Assembly: GCA_034436045.1 (NCBI GenBank)
Contig: DAOTVZ010000220.1
Span: 1-23,855, forward strand
DNA: 23,855 bases
Direction: 5' to 3'
DNA from: H111-94 sp034436045
Lineage (GTDB): Bacteria; Chloroflexota; Ktedonobacteria; Ktedonobacterales; Ktedonobacteraceae
In this document: positions 7,212-14,068 of the stretch, one piece after another
How the letters are laid out: each line of letters begins with the position of its first letter
How positions within the stretch are numbered: the first letter of the stretch is position 1
Notes under the pieces: model-generated
The model's input: the letters and a program-made list of their open reading frames with translations, nothing else
The model's database searches: none
Told to the model about the DNA's origin: nothing
Translations under genes and position numbers: made by a program

Positions 7212-7242
7212 TTGACAGTTACCCCTCCATGTCCCATACTAT
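7212..7242 (+). promoter_or_regulatory. Probable promoter of the membrane protein gene
   Basis: A perfect TTGACA (7212-7217) is followed after 17 bases by CATACT, or after 19 by TACTAT (7237-7242). The -10 is imperfect. The start codon follows about 40 bases later. Confidence 0.5.
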
Positions 7243-7286
7243 ATACACAGTTCGCCCGCAACACTTCTCATCAAGGTGGGAGATAC

Positions 7287-9083
7287 ATGCAACAGCAACC
7301 AGAATCGCCCTTATCAAGCCAGAGAACACGGCCAGCCTTGTCGCGTATGCGACCCCCGGCAGCCGTCGTGGCTGGCTCGTTGCGCTCCTCACACGCGCTG
7401 GCCTCCGCAAGCAGACAACGGGGCCTGTGGGGCAAAATTGCGCTCTTGCTGCTGCTACTCCTGCTGATTGAAGTCGGCTTGCTAGCCCTCTATCCCCTGT
7501 TCATCACTACAAATAGTACCGGTGACGCGCTACAAAAGGCCTGGAGCACGCTTTTCCTCTGGCTTCCCCGCCTCTACTGGACGAATACGCCCGTCGCGCA
7601 AGGCGAATTAAGCCTGCTTCCATGGCTCTCTCCGCTCACCGCCGTTGGCAAGCGCCACCTGATTATCTGCGCCACCGCGCTGGCGCTCGTCGGCTCGCTA
7701 CTGGCGGCGCTGGTAGGTCGGTGGATTGAGCGCAGGTCTGTCCCACGCTTCACCCTCGGCATCCTCTTCTGCCTTGTCCTCTTCGGTAGTCTGCTGTCAG
7801 GGTTGACACTGCTGTTCGTGCCGGTGAGCAGTAACCTACTTATGCAGCCGACGCTACTTAATGGCTTCTACGGGCGCATGCTCGCCTTCTACCATCTCAG
7901 CCCCTACGGCGCTATTCCGGCATCCTTGCATCATGATCCGCTATGGTCGCTGCTCCAGAACGGGGGTGCGACACTCCCTGATAGCACCGGTATAGGGCCG
8001 GTCTGGCTGGATATCTGTCTGCTGATAGCACTACTCAGCGGCAACAGCATCGGATTTCTTATGTTCGGCTTTCGTCTGCTCGGACTGCTCGCACATGTCG
8101 GCAACGTGATCCTGCTCTGGCACGGCCTGAGTCGGTTTAAGCCCGCAACGCGCGTCACTGGCACACTGCTCTACGCCTGGAATCCGCTGGTGCTGCTCTT
8201 CAGCGTTGTCTTCATGCGCCAGGAAGTCGTCTTGCTGCTCTTTTTACTGCTTGCTACCCTGTTTCTGCAGCGCGCGTCGCCCACACTGGCCTGGATACTG
8301 GTCGTACTAAGTGCCCTGATGAACAGCTTCTACCTCTTACTCCTACCGGTTGCCTTCAGTTTCCTGCTGCGTCAGTCGCGTCTGCTTACGTTCAAGCGAT
8401 GCTTATTGTGGTGGATAGGCATGCTCTGCATCACCGTTCTGGTCAGCGCGCTGGCCTACGCGCCCTACTGGCACGGCTGGGGGCTGTCCGGCATCGGTGC
8501 CAGCCTGCGTCAGAGCTTCTTTCCTCCCACCGCCATCAATTCGCTCGACGCGGCACTACAGCACTTACCCATTACGTTACCCACATCGCTATCCTGGCTG
8601 CTCAAACCACAATCCTGGGCTACCCTCGTCCTGGCACTAGAGGCATTGCTCTTGCTGATAGGAATCTGGCTGATCGACACAGTTCCGATGGCGCTGCTTT
8701 TTAGCTGCTGGGTACTCCTGCTCGGCATCATGCTGGAACCTATCTACTGGCCCTGGTACATGCTACCACCCCTGGGACTGGCCATCTACTCCACCAACCG
8801 GCGCACGCTTGAACTGACCATACTGCTGATGGCAGGCGCGTTTGCCTGTATGTGGTTCTGGCTCTCCTCCGCACCTGATGCGGGCCTGGCGCTGGCATTC
8901 CTGGCTGTGCCGATTCTATTGTGGGGCTGGCTGCTCTTCTTCGTCGCCACCTGGCATATGGCTCACAAAGAGGAGACGATACCGGAGACAACACCCGACG
9001 ACCGGCAACGCTACCTCCGCCTATCCAGTTTCTCATGGCCCCGGAACGAAGAGAATGACCGCGAGGGTACATCTCTACAATGA
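7287..9083 (+). CDS. Polytopic membrane protein, GT-C glycosyltransferase-like
   Basis: This 598-residue protein has a Ser/Arg/Pro-rich cytoplasmic head of about 48 residues and then a dozen or so hydrophobic segments, the first at about 50-72 and others at 123-144 and 154-180. An AWNPLVLL motif at about 297-304, at the start of a membrane segment, resembles the AWNPL motif of GT-C fold mannosyl- and glucosyltransferases that use polyprenyl-phosphate sugars. However, the acidic residue pairs expected in the first outer loop and after that motif are not evident, so catalysis is doubtful. The C-terminal 40 residues are charged. I placed the start at the ATG at 7287 (AAGGTGGGAG just upstream), because an in-frame extension to 7128 overlaps the promoter. 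It stands alone, divergent from rpsF. Confidence 0.82.
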   Translation: MQQQPESPLSSQRTRPALSRMRPPAAVVAGSLRSSHALASASRQRGLWGKIALLLLLLLLIEVGLLALYPLFITTNSTGDALQKAWSTLFLWLPRLYWTNTPVAQGELSLLPWLSPLTAVGKRHLIICATALALVGSLLAALVGRWIERRSVPRFTLGILFCLVLFGSLLSGLTLLFVPVSSNLLMQPTLLNGFYGRMLAFYHLSPYGAIPASLHHDPLWSLLQNGGATLPDSTGIGPVWLDICLLIALLSGNSIGFLMFGFRLLGLLAHVGNVILLWHGLSRFKPATRVTGTLLYAWNPLVLLFSVVFMRQEVVLLLFLLLATLFLQRASPTLAWILVVLSALMNSFYLLLLPVAFSFLLRQSRLLTFKRCLLWWIGMLCITVLVSALAYAPYWHGWGLSGIGASLRQSFFPPTAINSLDAALQHLPITLPTSLSWLLKPQSWATLVLALEALLLLIGIWLIDTVPMALLFSCWVLLLGIMLEPIYWPWYMLPPLGLAIYSTNRRTLELTILLMAGAFACMWFWLSSAPDAGLALAFLAVPILLWGWLLFFVATWHMAHKEETIPETTPDDRQRYLRLSSFSWPRNEENDREGTSLQ

Positions 9084-9192
9084 ATAACAGGTGGAAGGCA
9101 CATCACCCCACAATGAGGTAATACTCCCGCTCACCCTGTTCGTCACACCCGATACAAACATCTGACGACTACCCGGCACAAATTTTCGGGGC

Positions 9193-9221
9193 TTGTCAGC
9201 ATAATCAATCTATGCTATACT
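9193..9221 (+). promoter_or_regulatory. Promoter of rpmI-rplT
   Basis: TTGTCA (9193-9198), a 17-base spacer and TATACT (9216-9221) form a strong promoter. Transcription should start near 9228. The preceding stretch 9084-9192 shows nothing else recognisable. Confidence 0.8.
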
Positions 9222-9227
9222 CGGCAC

Positions 9228-9440
9228 GCAAGCGGGGTATGCTCTTGAAAAAGGCCGCTCTTCGCCTTTGATAGAACAGCAAAAGAGATTGAAGTGGTTT
9301 CAATTGCTCCTCGGTCTGCCATACTGATACTGCCCTCACACAGCGACATTGCGTATGGTCGTGTGGAAATTTGCAGAGGTGGGGCTGATTGAGCGAGCTT
9401 GCATGATGGTTGCCCCGCGCACACAAAGAAAGAGAGAAAG
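9228..9440 (+). promoter_or_regulatory. Long structured leader of rpmI-rplT, possible L20-type control
   Basis: About 213 bases separate the predicted start point from rpmI. The leader contains small hairpins (AAAGGC with GCCTTT around 9253-9280, and ATTGAA with TTCAAT around 9288-9306) and longer-range pairs (CCATAC with GTATGG and CACAC with GTGTG, around 9318-9368). In other bacteria L20 represses its operon by binding a leader that mimics its 23S site. I infer the same here from position and length only; no known consensus was matched. Confidence 0.4.
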
Positions 9441-9644
9441 ATGAAACAGAAGCTTAAAACACATAAGGCCATGTCAAAGCGGGTAAAAATTACCGCCTCT
9501 GGCAAATTCCTGCGCCGCAAAGTGGCCATCAGCCACCTGCGCCGTCACAAATCGTCGCACTTGATCCGTTCGGCAGACAAAACCTTCGAGCTGTCACACG
9601 CCGACAGACGCCGCATGAAGCGGCTGCTACCCTACGCTTTCTAA
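9441..9644 (+). CDS. rpmI: 50S ribosomal protein L35
   Basis: This 67-residue, highly basic protein has the L35 pattern: KQKLKTHKAMSKRVKITASGKFLRRK, the HLRRHKSSH segment and a RRMKRLLPY end. It binds 23S rRNA in the large subunit. The ATG at 9441 follows a GAGAGAAAG purine run; an upstream in-frame ATG (9399) would add a non-conserved head and is rejected. In most bacteria infC precedes rpmI-rplT; here the gene upstream is an unrelated membrane protein, so infC is located elsewhere. Confidence 0.97.
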   Translation: MKQKLKTHKAMSKRVKITASGKFLRRKVAISHLRRHKSSHLIRSADKTFELSHADRRRMKRLLPYAF

Positions 9645-9699
9645 ATGTTCAGCGTATGTATCTCCATGCACAGGTGAAATGAGAGGATAATCAGGAACT

Positions 9700-10059
9700 A
9701 TGCCAAGAGTCAAACGCGGCGTACCCGCACACAAAAAGCATAAGAAGATCTTGCAACTGGCCGAAGGCCATCGTGGCACACGCAAGCGGCTCTTCCGTCC
9801 CGCGCACGAGTCCGTCATGCGCTCGCTGGCGTATATGTATCGTGATCGCCGCAATCGTAAGCGCGATATGCGTCGTCTCTGGATCACGCGCATCAACGCA
9901 GCAGCGCGCATGTATGGCGTTTCGTATAGCAGGCTCATGCACGCTATCCACAGTGCCAATATCGAGGTTGATCGCAAGATGCTGGCCGAGATGGCCGTCC
10001 ATGACCAGAACGCCTTCGGCGCGCTCGTCAAACTGGCACTGGAAAGCGTCTCACAATAA
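9700..10059 (+). CDS. rplT: 50S ribosomal protein L20
   Basis: This 119-residue basic protein matches L20 from end to end: MPRVKRGVPAHKKHKKIL, the GHRGTRKRLFRPAHESVM loop, YMYRDRRNRKRDMRRLWITRINAAAR and the ANIEVDRKMLAEMAVHD domain. It is an early assembly protein of the large subunit and, in other bacteria, the repressor of its own operon. It lies 55 bp downstream of rpmI in the same transcript; CAGGA lies just before the ATG. No clear terminator follows; the palindromic element at 10088-10180 lies downstream. Confidence 0.98.
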   Translation: MPRVKRGVPAHKKHKKILQLAEGHRGTRKRLFRPAHESVMRSLAYMYRDRRNRKRDMRRLWITRINAAARMYGVSYSRLMHAIHSANIEVDRKMLAEMAVHDQNAFGALVKLALESVSQ

Positions 10060-10087
10060 CCCTCGATTGAATCACATAAGCAGGCAA

Positions 10088-10180
10088 GTGAGACAGGGTA
10101 CCTGCGCCCCTATAATCACAACAGGCGTAACCGGCATCGTATCATTGTAGGGATGTCCCTCGCCGGTACCCCTGCCTCAC
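10088..10180. repeat. 93-bp palindromic repeat element
   Basis: The outer arm GTGAGACAGGGTACC (10088-10102) is the near-exact complement of 10165-10180 (one mismatch, one bulge). The similarity continues inward in both arms as a TTGTAGGG-type segment (CCCTATAATCA against its partner around 10143-10153). This two-armed organisation resembles dispersed intergenic repeats. It lies between rplT and the methyltransferase gene. A TATAAT at 10111-10116 lies inside but has no convincing -35. Confidence 0.6.
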
Positions 10181-10202
10181 GGCCACACAGATTTTTACAC
10201 TC

Positions 10203-11078
10203 ATGACCGTTATCACCAGCCTCTCCAATCCACGCATCCGTATGCTACAAGACCTGCTTACCCCACGCGGGCGCAAGCAGCACGGTCTTTTTTTGATGGA
10301 AGGGCCACATCTGCTGATTGCTCTCCTCGACGCACAGATCATCCCACACGAGGTATATTATCAGCCGGAGCTACTCAGCCGAACTGCTGAGGGACAAGCT
10401 CTGTTGCAGCGCCTGCTGCATACGAAGGCGATTGCCACACACAGCCCGATAGAGGTCAGCACGCGCGTGATTGAGGCTATTGGTGAGACTCAGACATCGC
10501 AAGGTGTGGTCGCCGTTTTGCCGCTCAGCGCTTTTGCCGCTGAGGCAGTCCGGCGGCGGCGTCCCCCCAGGATGCGGCCCGCGCTGCTTATCCTGGATGA
10601 CCTGGCCGACCCTGGCAACATGGGAACGACGCTGCGTACCGCGCTGGCCACCGACGTAGAGGCGGTACTGCTCACGCCCCGTTGTGTCGATTGCTTCAAT
10701 CCAAAAGTGGTGCGTGCCGCCGCCGGGGCACATGTGAGACTGGTCATTGAGAAAGACCTTTCCTGGCCAGAAATTGCGCTGCGTGTCACCGCTCACTGCC
10801 AGGGGGCACCGCGCGTGCTGCTCGCTGAGGCTGGTAGTGCGCACTACTACTTCACACAGGACCTCACCAGACCTTTCGCGCTCATCATCGGCAACGAAGC
10901 ACATGGACCCTCAGCCGAGGCGCGTGCGCTGGCAACAATGTCCATCGCCATCCCGCAAGCCAACGGTGTGGAGTCGCTCAACGCGGCGATAGCGGTCAGC
11001 ATCATCCTCTACGAAGCGGTTCGGCAGAGGCTCAGTGCGGCGCAGGGGGAACAGCAGGAGAGGGACGCGGCAAGGTAA
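10203..11078 (+). CDS. TrmH/SpoU-family RNA 2'-O-methyltransferase
   Basis: This 291-residue protein has an N-terminal substrate-binding domain (residues 1-115, opening ITSLSNPRIRMLQDLLTPRGR with the later LFLMEGPHLL) and a SPOUT catalytic domain. The three SPOUT motifs are visible: DDLADPGNMGTTLRTA (about 131-146), PFALIIGNEAHGPS (about 223-236) and IPQANGVESLNAAIAVSIILYEA (about 250-272), where the chain forms the deep knot that binds S-adenosylmethionine. Such enzymes methylate ribose in 23S rRNA or tRNA; the exact target cannot be told from sequence. It follows rplT, a common arrangement in Gram-positive-like genomes, which suggests rRNA. No ribosome site precedes the ATG at 10203, so translation may be leaderless or the start may differ. 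Confidence 0.92.
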   Translation: MTVITSLSNPRIRMLQDLLTPRGRKQHGLFLMEGPHLLIALLDAQIIPHEVYYQPELLSRTAEGQALLQRLLHTKAIATHSPIEVSTRVIEAIGETQTSQGVVAVLPLSAFAAEAVRRRRPPRMRPALLILDDLADPGNMGTTLRTALATDVEAVLLTPRCVDCFNPKVVRAAAGAHVRLVIEKDLSWPEIALRVTAHCQGAPRVLLAEAGSAHYYFTQDLTRPFALIIGNEAHGPSAEARALATMSIAIPQANGVESLNAAIAVSIILYEAVRQRLSAAQGEQQERDAAR

Positions 11079-11082
11079 AACA

Positions 11083-11139
11083 GAAGTGTTCCACATGTCC
11101 AGCAGAGTGGGAACCAATCAAAAGGCACGGGAACACTTC
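11083..11139 (+). repeat. 10-bp inverted repeat after the methyltransferase gene
   Basis: GAAGTGTTCC (11083-11092) is the exact complement of 11130-11139, enclosing 37 bases. It begins 5 bp after the stop codon. It could act as a transcript end but has no U-tract. Confidence 0.4.
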
Positions 11140-11228
11140 GTCGGCTTCGTATTCATAAATCCGATTTTATACATCAAGCGATTGCACCGATAGCGGCACA
11201 CGCAAGAGTTCAGTGTATATGGACGATT

Positions 11229-11456
11229 TTACCAGCGGGAAAACATTTCGCGGCGCGGGGCCTCGCTGGTCGTCAACGCATCTGCACCACAGCCGTCGCA
11301 GGCAGCCGGGGCCGTTCCACTGTGCGGCAAGCCGCAGATTTCGCATATCCAATGATGACATTCAAGCGCTGGCTTACTCTTCACTATGTAATTGTTCACA
11401 ACGGTCATTGCCTCATCGAGAGCGCTTGCAGAGCGCGATGATCTATCGATAATCAT
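11229..11456 (-). CDS. Rubredoxin-like mini-protein
   Basis: This 75-residue protein ends in a rubredoxin/rubrerythrin-type metal ribbon: W-I-C38-x-x-C41-G, then C53-x-x-C56-G-A, with a closing EMFSRW as in rubrerythrin-tail domains. Four such cysteines bind iron or zinc. The N-terminal 30 residues are not recognisable. I chose the ATG at 11456 because AAGGAGG sits seven bases upstream; the GTG two codons earlier is too close to that site. It is divergent from the PPOX-class enzyme, with about 500 bp between. It could be an electron carrier or a zinc protein. The opposite strand is also open here, but only this frame gives a recognisable domain. Confidence 0.75.
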   Translation of the reverse strand: MIIDRSSRSASALDEAMTVVNNYIVKSKPALECHHWICEICGLPHSGTAPAACDGCGADALTTSEAPRREMFSRW

Positions 11457-11688
11457 AACCACTCCTCCTTGCGTTAAGTCATCATCTTGTTCTCTGACGA
11501 AAACTCACTATGGTACATTACTGGTATGTATAAAGTCTACCTGGGGAACAGCGAAAAAGTCCACGAAAAAGGATAGGCGTTCTGGATACTATATATAAGT
11601 GGAAGGTTATATATATTCTGGTTAGCCAGGCTTTGTCTGGGTTCTTGAGTTTGAGGATGGTCAGGATGAAGGTATTGTTCCATGAGTG

Positions 11689-11778
11689 CTAGAGCATCGG
11701 TCAAATAGCCAGGCGGCATGGGATCGCGCGTTTGGGGTAGCAATCTCAAGCTGCCTGGCTATTTGACCGATGCTCTAG
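11689..11778. repeat. 90-bp palindromic element with 29-bp arms
   Basis: The 29-bp arms (11689-11717 and 11750-11778) match as inverted repeats at 28 of 29 bases, enclosing 32 bases, and both ends read CTAG. It has the form of a MITE and lies in the intergenic stretch 11457-11965 between two divergent genes. A minus-strand frame running through it (11537-11749) has no good start or ribosome site, so I treat it as non-coding. Outside the element this stretch shows nothing else I recognise. Confidence 0.7.
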
Positions 11779-11965
11779 TAGCTGGATGCGCCAACAGATG
11801 CGGAACTCACGATGATTCGTATCTCGGTACACCATAGTTAGTTTTTTTGGCTATAACAGGTGCAGTACACTAATTCCCCCGACTGACCCGTGCGTGCTTC
11901 TTGAATCGTCTAAGAGTAAAGCGATGTTCGCTATTCAAAACTGTTTGAGGAGAAACACTGCCCGA

Positions 11966-12361
11966 ATGGCTATCGATAAAACCTCTATGAAAGATACCTT
12001 TGCGCCGCTGGCGAACCAGCAGTTTATCTTGCTCACGACTTTTCGTAAGGATGGTCGCGCTGTGCCGACACCGGTCTGGTTTGCCCTGGACAATGGCGCG
12101 CTCTATATCACAACGATGCGTAGCAGTGGCAAAGTAAAGCGTATTCGCCATAACAGCCAGGTTACTGTGGTTCCCTGTGATCGCCGAGGTAATGTCATCG
12201 GCGATGGTAAAGAGTACCCAGGCCATGCACGCGAACTACCAGCCAGCGAGCATGGACGCGCTCACGCCATTCTCGCACGCAAATATGGCCTGATGTATCG
12301 CATTTTTATGTTGCTGGGCCGCAAATCTGAGCGCACTTACCTTGAAGTTGTACCTGTGTAA
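11966..12361 (+). CDS. PPOX-class oxidoreductase, probably F420- or FMN-binding
   Basis: This 131-residue protein has the split-barrel fold of the pyridoxamine-phosphate-oxidase superfamily: QFILLTTFRKDGRAVPTPVWF, then GALYITT, SGKVKRIRHNSQVTVVPCDRRG, and a C-terminal helix ending RTYLEVVPV. The pattern TTFRKDGRAVPTPVWF with the K-x-x-R-I-R-x-N helix fits the Rv2061-like group annotated as F420-dependent; binding of FMN cannot be excluded. Its substrate is unknown. The frame is open from 11894, but I chose the ATG at 11966, which starts next to the conserved domain and follows GAGGAGA, although the 12-base spacing is long. Confidence 0.85.
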   Translation: MAIDKTSMKDTFAPLANQQFILLTTFRKDGRAVPTPVWFALDNGALYITTMRSSGKVKRIRHNSQVTVVPCDRRGNVIGDGKEYPGHARELPASEHGRAHAILARKYGLMYRIFMLLGRKSERTYLEVVPV

Positions 12362-12498
12362 TAGCTCGCTATGCATGGCAACAACTGGTTAAAATGATGG
12401 CGAACCCATCTGGTACGAGGAGGTTTCAGGGAGCATGTATGAGCCGCTTATTCTCTGCGTGCAGATCTCTCCTCTTCATACAAGTGTGGGAAGATACG

Positions 12499-13194
12499 CT
12501 ATACCCAGCGACGTCTCCCCCAGATAATGACGTGCATCTGAGGTAGCACGCGCACATAATAGTCATCCCAGAAGGGGTCGCGCACGCGGTCGGCCAGTTG
12601 CTCAAGCGCCGCCGGATAGTTGGGCATGGCGTTATCACCTTCCGGTTGCAGGATAATCGGCAAGCGGCGCTCGCGGAAGGCAGGGTAGCGTGTGAGCAGG
12701 TCGCGCAGAAGCTGCTCGTCTGCGTCGTCGCGGATCACAAACTTCCACTGCTGCTGCTCTGGCCGTAGCCCGGTCAGGAAACGCTCGATGACGGGATAGC
12801 GTAGATACTGCTCACCGGCGCTGGCGAGCTTGGGCGACAGGCTCCACAGGTCGATGAGCGACACTACCTTTTCTGGATAGATGGTAGTGTTGGTCTCGAC
12901 TGTCAGATGATGATCATTCGCTTTGAGCAACCGGGCCAGCGTTGCCAGTTCTTTTTGCAGCGTTGGCTCGCCGCCGGTCAGCACCACATGGCGTGCGCCT
13001 TGCGCATGGACACGCGCGGCCACCTCTTGTGGCGTCAACGTCTCCCATATGCCACCCTCGCGCACGCTCCACGAGTATTTGGTATCACACCAGGAACAGC
13101 GCAGGTTGCAGGCAAAGAAGCGTACAAAGGTTGTTGGTACACCCAGCAACGTACCCTCACCCTGAATCGAACGGTAAATCTCCATTACATGCAT
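12499..13194 (-). CDS. queE: 7-carboxy-7-deazaguanine synthase (radical SAM)
   Basis: This 231-residue protein has EIYRSIQGEGTLLGVPTTFVR, then the radical SAM cluster motif C29-x3-C33-x2-C36 followed by DTKYSW, and the LTGGEPTLQ and VETN motifs. QueE rearranges 6-carboxy-tetrahydropterin into 7-carboxy-7-deazaguanine, on the route to queuosine in tRNA. It directly follows queD with one base between, so the two are co-transcribed and probably translationally coupled; QueD makes the QueE substrate. QueC and QueF are not in the window. No terminator is recognisable in the 137 bp between it and the convergent oxidoreductase gene. Confidence 0.95.
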   Translation of the reverse strand: MHVMEIYRSIQGEGTLLGVPTTFVRFFACNLRCSWCDTKYSWSVREGGIWETLTPQEVAARVHAQGARHVVLTGGEPTLQKELATLARLLKANDHHLTVETNTTIYPEKVVSLIDLWSLSPKLASAGEQYLRYPVIERFLTGLRPEQQQWKFVIRDDADEQLLRDLLTRYPAFRERRLPIILQPEGDNAMPNYPAALEQLADRVRDPFWDDYYVRVLPQMHVIIWGRRRWV

Positions 13195-13195
13195 A

Positions 13196-13618
13196 TTAGA
13201 ACTCTTGCCCTGTTAATTCTGCTCTTTCAGTTCGCTCAGCAGCACTAATCTCGACGTAGCCACTTTCCGTTTCCCACAGACGAATACGGTACAGCATGCT
13301 TTCCGGCAAGCCCGCTGTGACCAGCGCATCCCAGATCCAGTGAGCCAGGTTCTCGGCGGTGGTGTAGATGCCAGTGACCTCATTCAGGTCACGATGATCG
13401 AGTCGCTCCAGCACTGCGCTATGCACAAGCTGCGAAAGATCGGCGAAATCTATGACCATGCCGTGATCGGAAGCCGCGACCTCGTTTTTAATGGGGCCAC
13501 GCACCGTCACTTCCAGGCGGTAGGAATGGCCATGCGGTCGCGCGCACTTGCCACGGTGAGACGAAAGCCGATGCGCGGCCTCGAAGCGAAATGTTTTTGT
13601 CAGTATCGCAAAACGCAT
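13196..13618 (-). CDS. queD: 6-carboxy-tetrahydropterin synthase
   Basis: This 140-residue protein has the zinc-binding histidines H16 (in FEAAHRL), H29 and H31 (in PHGHSY), the catalytic C25 in GKCARPHGH, the LDHRDLN motif and a C-terminal Glu in the WETESG motif. QueD turns dihydroneopterin triphosphate into 6-carboxy-tetrahydropterin, the second step of 7-deazaguanine synthesis. A longer frame starts at a TTG at 13648, but its head is not conserved, so I chose the ATG at 13618; GAGGA lies 13 bases upstream, which is long. Transcribed toward the left from the divergent region shared with 5S rRNA. Confidence 0.95.
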   Translation of the reverse strand: MRFAILTKTFRFEAAHRLSSHRGKCARPHGHSYRLEVTVRGPIKNEVAASDHGMVIDFADLSQLVHSAVLERLDHRDLNEVTGIYTTAENLAHWIWDALVTAGLPESMLYRIRLWETESGYVEISAAERTERAELTGQEF

Positions 13619-13651
13619 TGATATTGATGTCCTCAAAAAAAGTTCCAAAAA

Positions 13652-13666
13652 GGTATTGACAATACC
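13652..13666. promoter_or_regulatory. 15-bp perfect palindrome between queD and 5S promoters
   Basis: GGTATTGACAATACC is a perfect odd-centred palindrome. It contains the -35 box of the 5S promoter and lies just at the predicted start point of queDE. It is well placed to be an operator for one or both, but this is inference. Confidence 0.45.
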
Positions 13667-13684
13667 ATCCTACCATGCTATTAT
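13656..13684 (+). promoter_or_regulatory. Promoter of 5S rRNA
   Basis: Perfect TTGACA (13656-13661), a 17-base spacer and TATTAT (13679-13684); an overlapping TATAAT (13682-13687) would give a 20-base spacer. The 5S gene begins about 30 bases later. Confidence 0.75.
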
Positions 13685-13695
13685 AATGTCGTCAA
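13667..13695 (-). promoter_or_regulatory. Probable promoter of queDE
   Basis: On the minus strand TTGACG (13690-13695), a 17-base spacer and TAGGAT (13667-13672). It interlocks with the 5S promoter on the other strand. The resulting leader of about 40 bases does not resemble a preQ1 riboswitch. Confidence 0.5.
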
Positions 13696-13718
13696 AGCAA
13701 AGCCGCCTGTATGCGCAG

Positions 13719-13842
<124 letters not shown>

Positions 13843-13865
13843 CCGCTCACACAGACGGCTTTTTG
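13843..13865 (+). terminator. 5S rRNA 3' processing stem and terminator
   Basis: ACAGACGGCT followed by TTTT pairs with the 5' flank of the 5S gene (13701-13710), with the U-tract directly after the stem. Confidence 0.6.
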
Positions 13866-13919
13866 TTGCTCAAACGTCCCCAGGCTGTTCCCAGACCGGC
13901 GAACTGGAAACCTGCATCA

Positions 13920-14041
13920 GAGATAGGGGCCTGAGAGCCACCAGGGGCCTCACTACATCTATCGTGTGCCGCCAGATGTTGTACACTAAAGGCGCACAGT
14001 AAATGTGGTGAAGTCCCCGGTGGCTCTCAGGCCCCTATCTC
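13920..14041. repeat. 122-bp long palindromic (MITE-like) element
   Basis: The outer arms (13920-13942 and 14019-14041) are perfect 23-bp inverted repeats, starting GAGATAGGGGCC. Weaker pairing continues inward to within about 20 bases of the centre. It lies between the 5S gene and the 3' end of the DUF4870-type gene. It contains TATCGTGTGCCGCC (13960-13973), an exact copy of the 14 bases that include the stop of that gene (14070-14083). Confidence 0.75.
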
Positions 14042-14068
14042 AGACCTGTGCATCTCATAATCCTGGGC

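Noticed and set aside
11213..11452. Plus-strand open frame of 79 codons opposite the rubredoxin-like gene
   Set aside because: The minus frame has the CxxC-CxxC metal site and a good ribosome site; this one has neither.
11537..11749. Minus-strand open frame of 70 codons through the palindrome
   Set aside because: No ribosome site and no known family; the first third is the palindrome arm itself, which explains its apparent order.
12435..12527. 30-codon plus-strand frame after an AGGAGG run, overlapping the queE end
   Set aside because: The ribosome site is about 11 bases away and the peptide has no features; too short to support without expression data.
13619..13666. preQ1 riboswitch ahead of queDE
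   Set aside because: The leader is only about 40 bases and lacks the aptamer's conserved bases.
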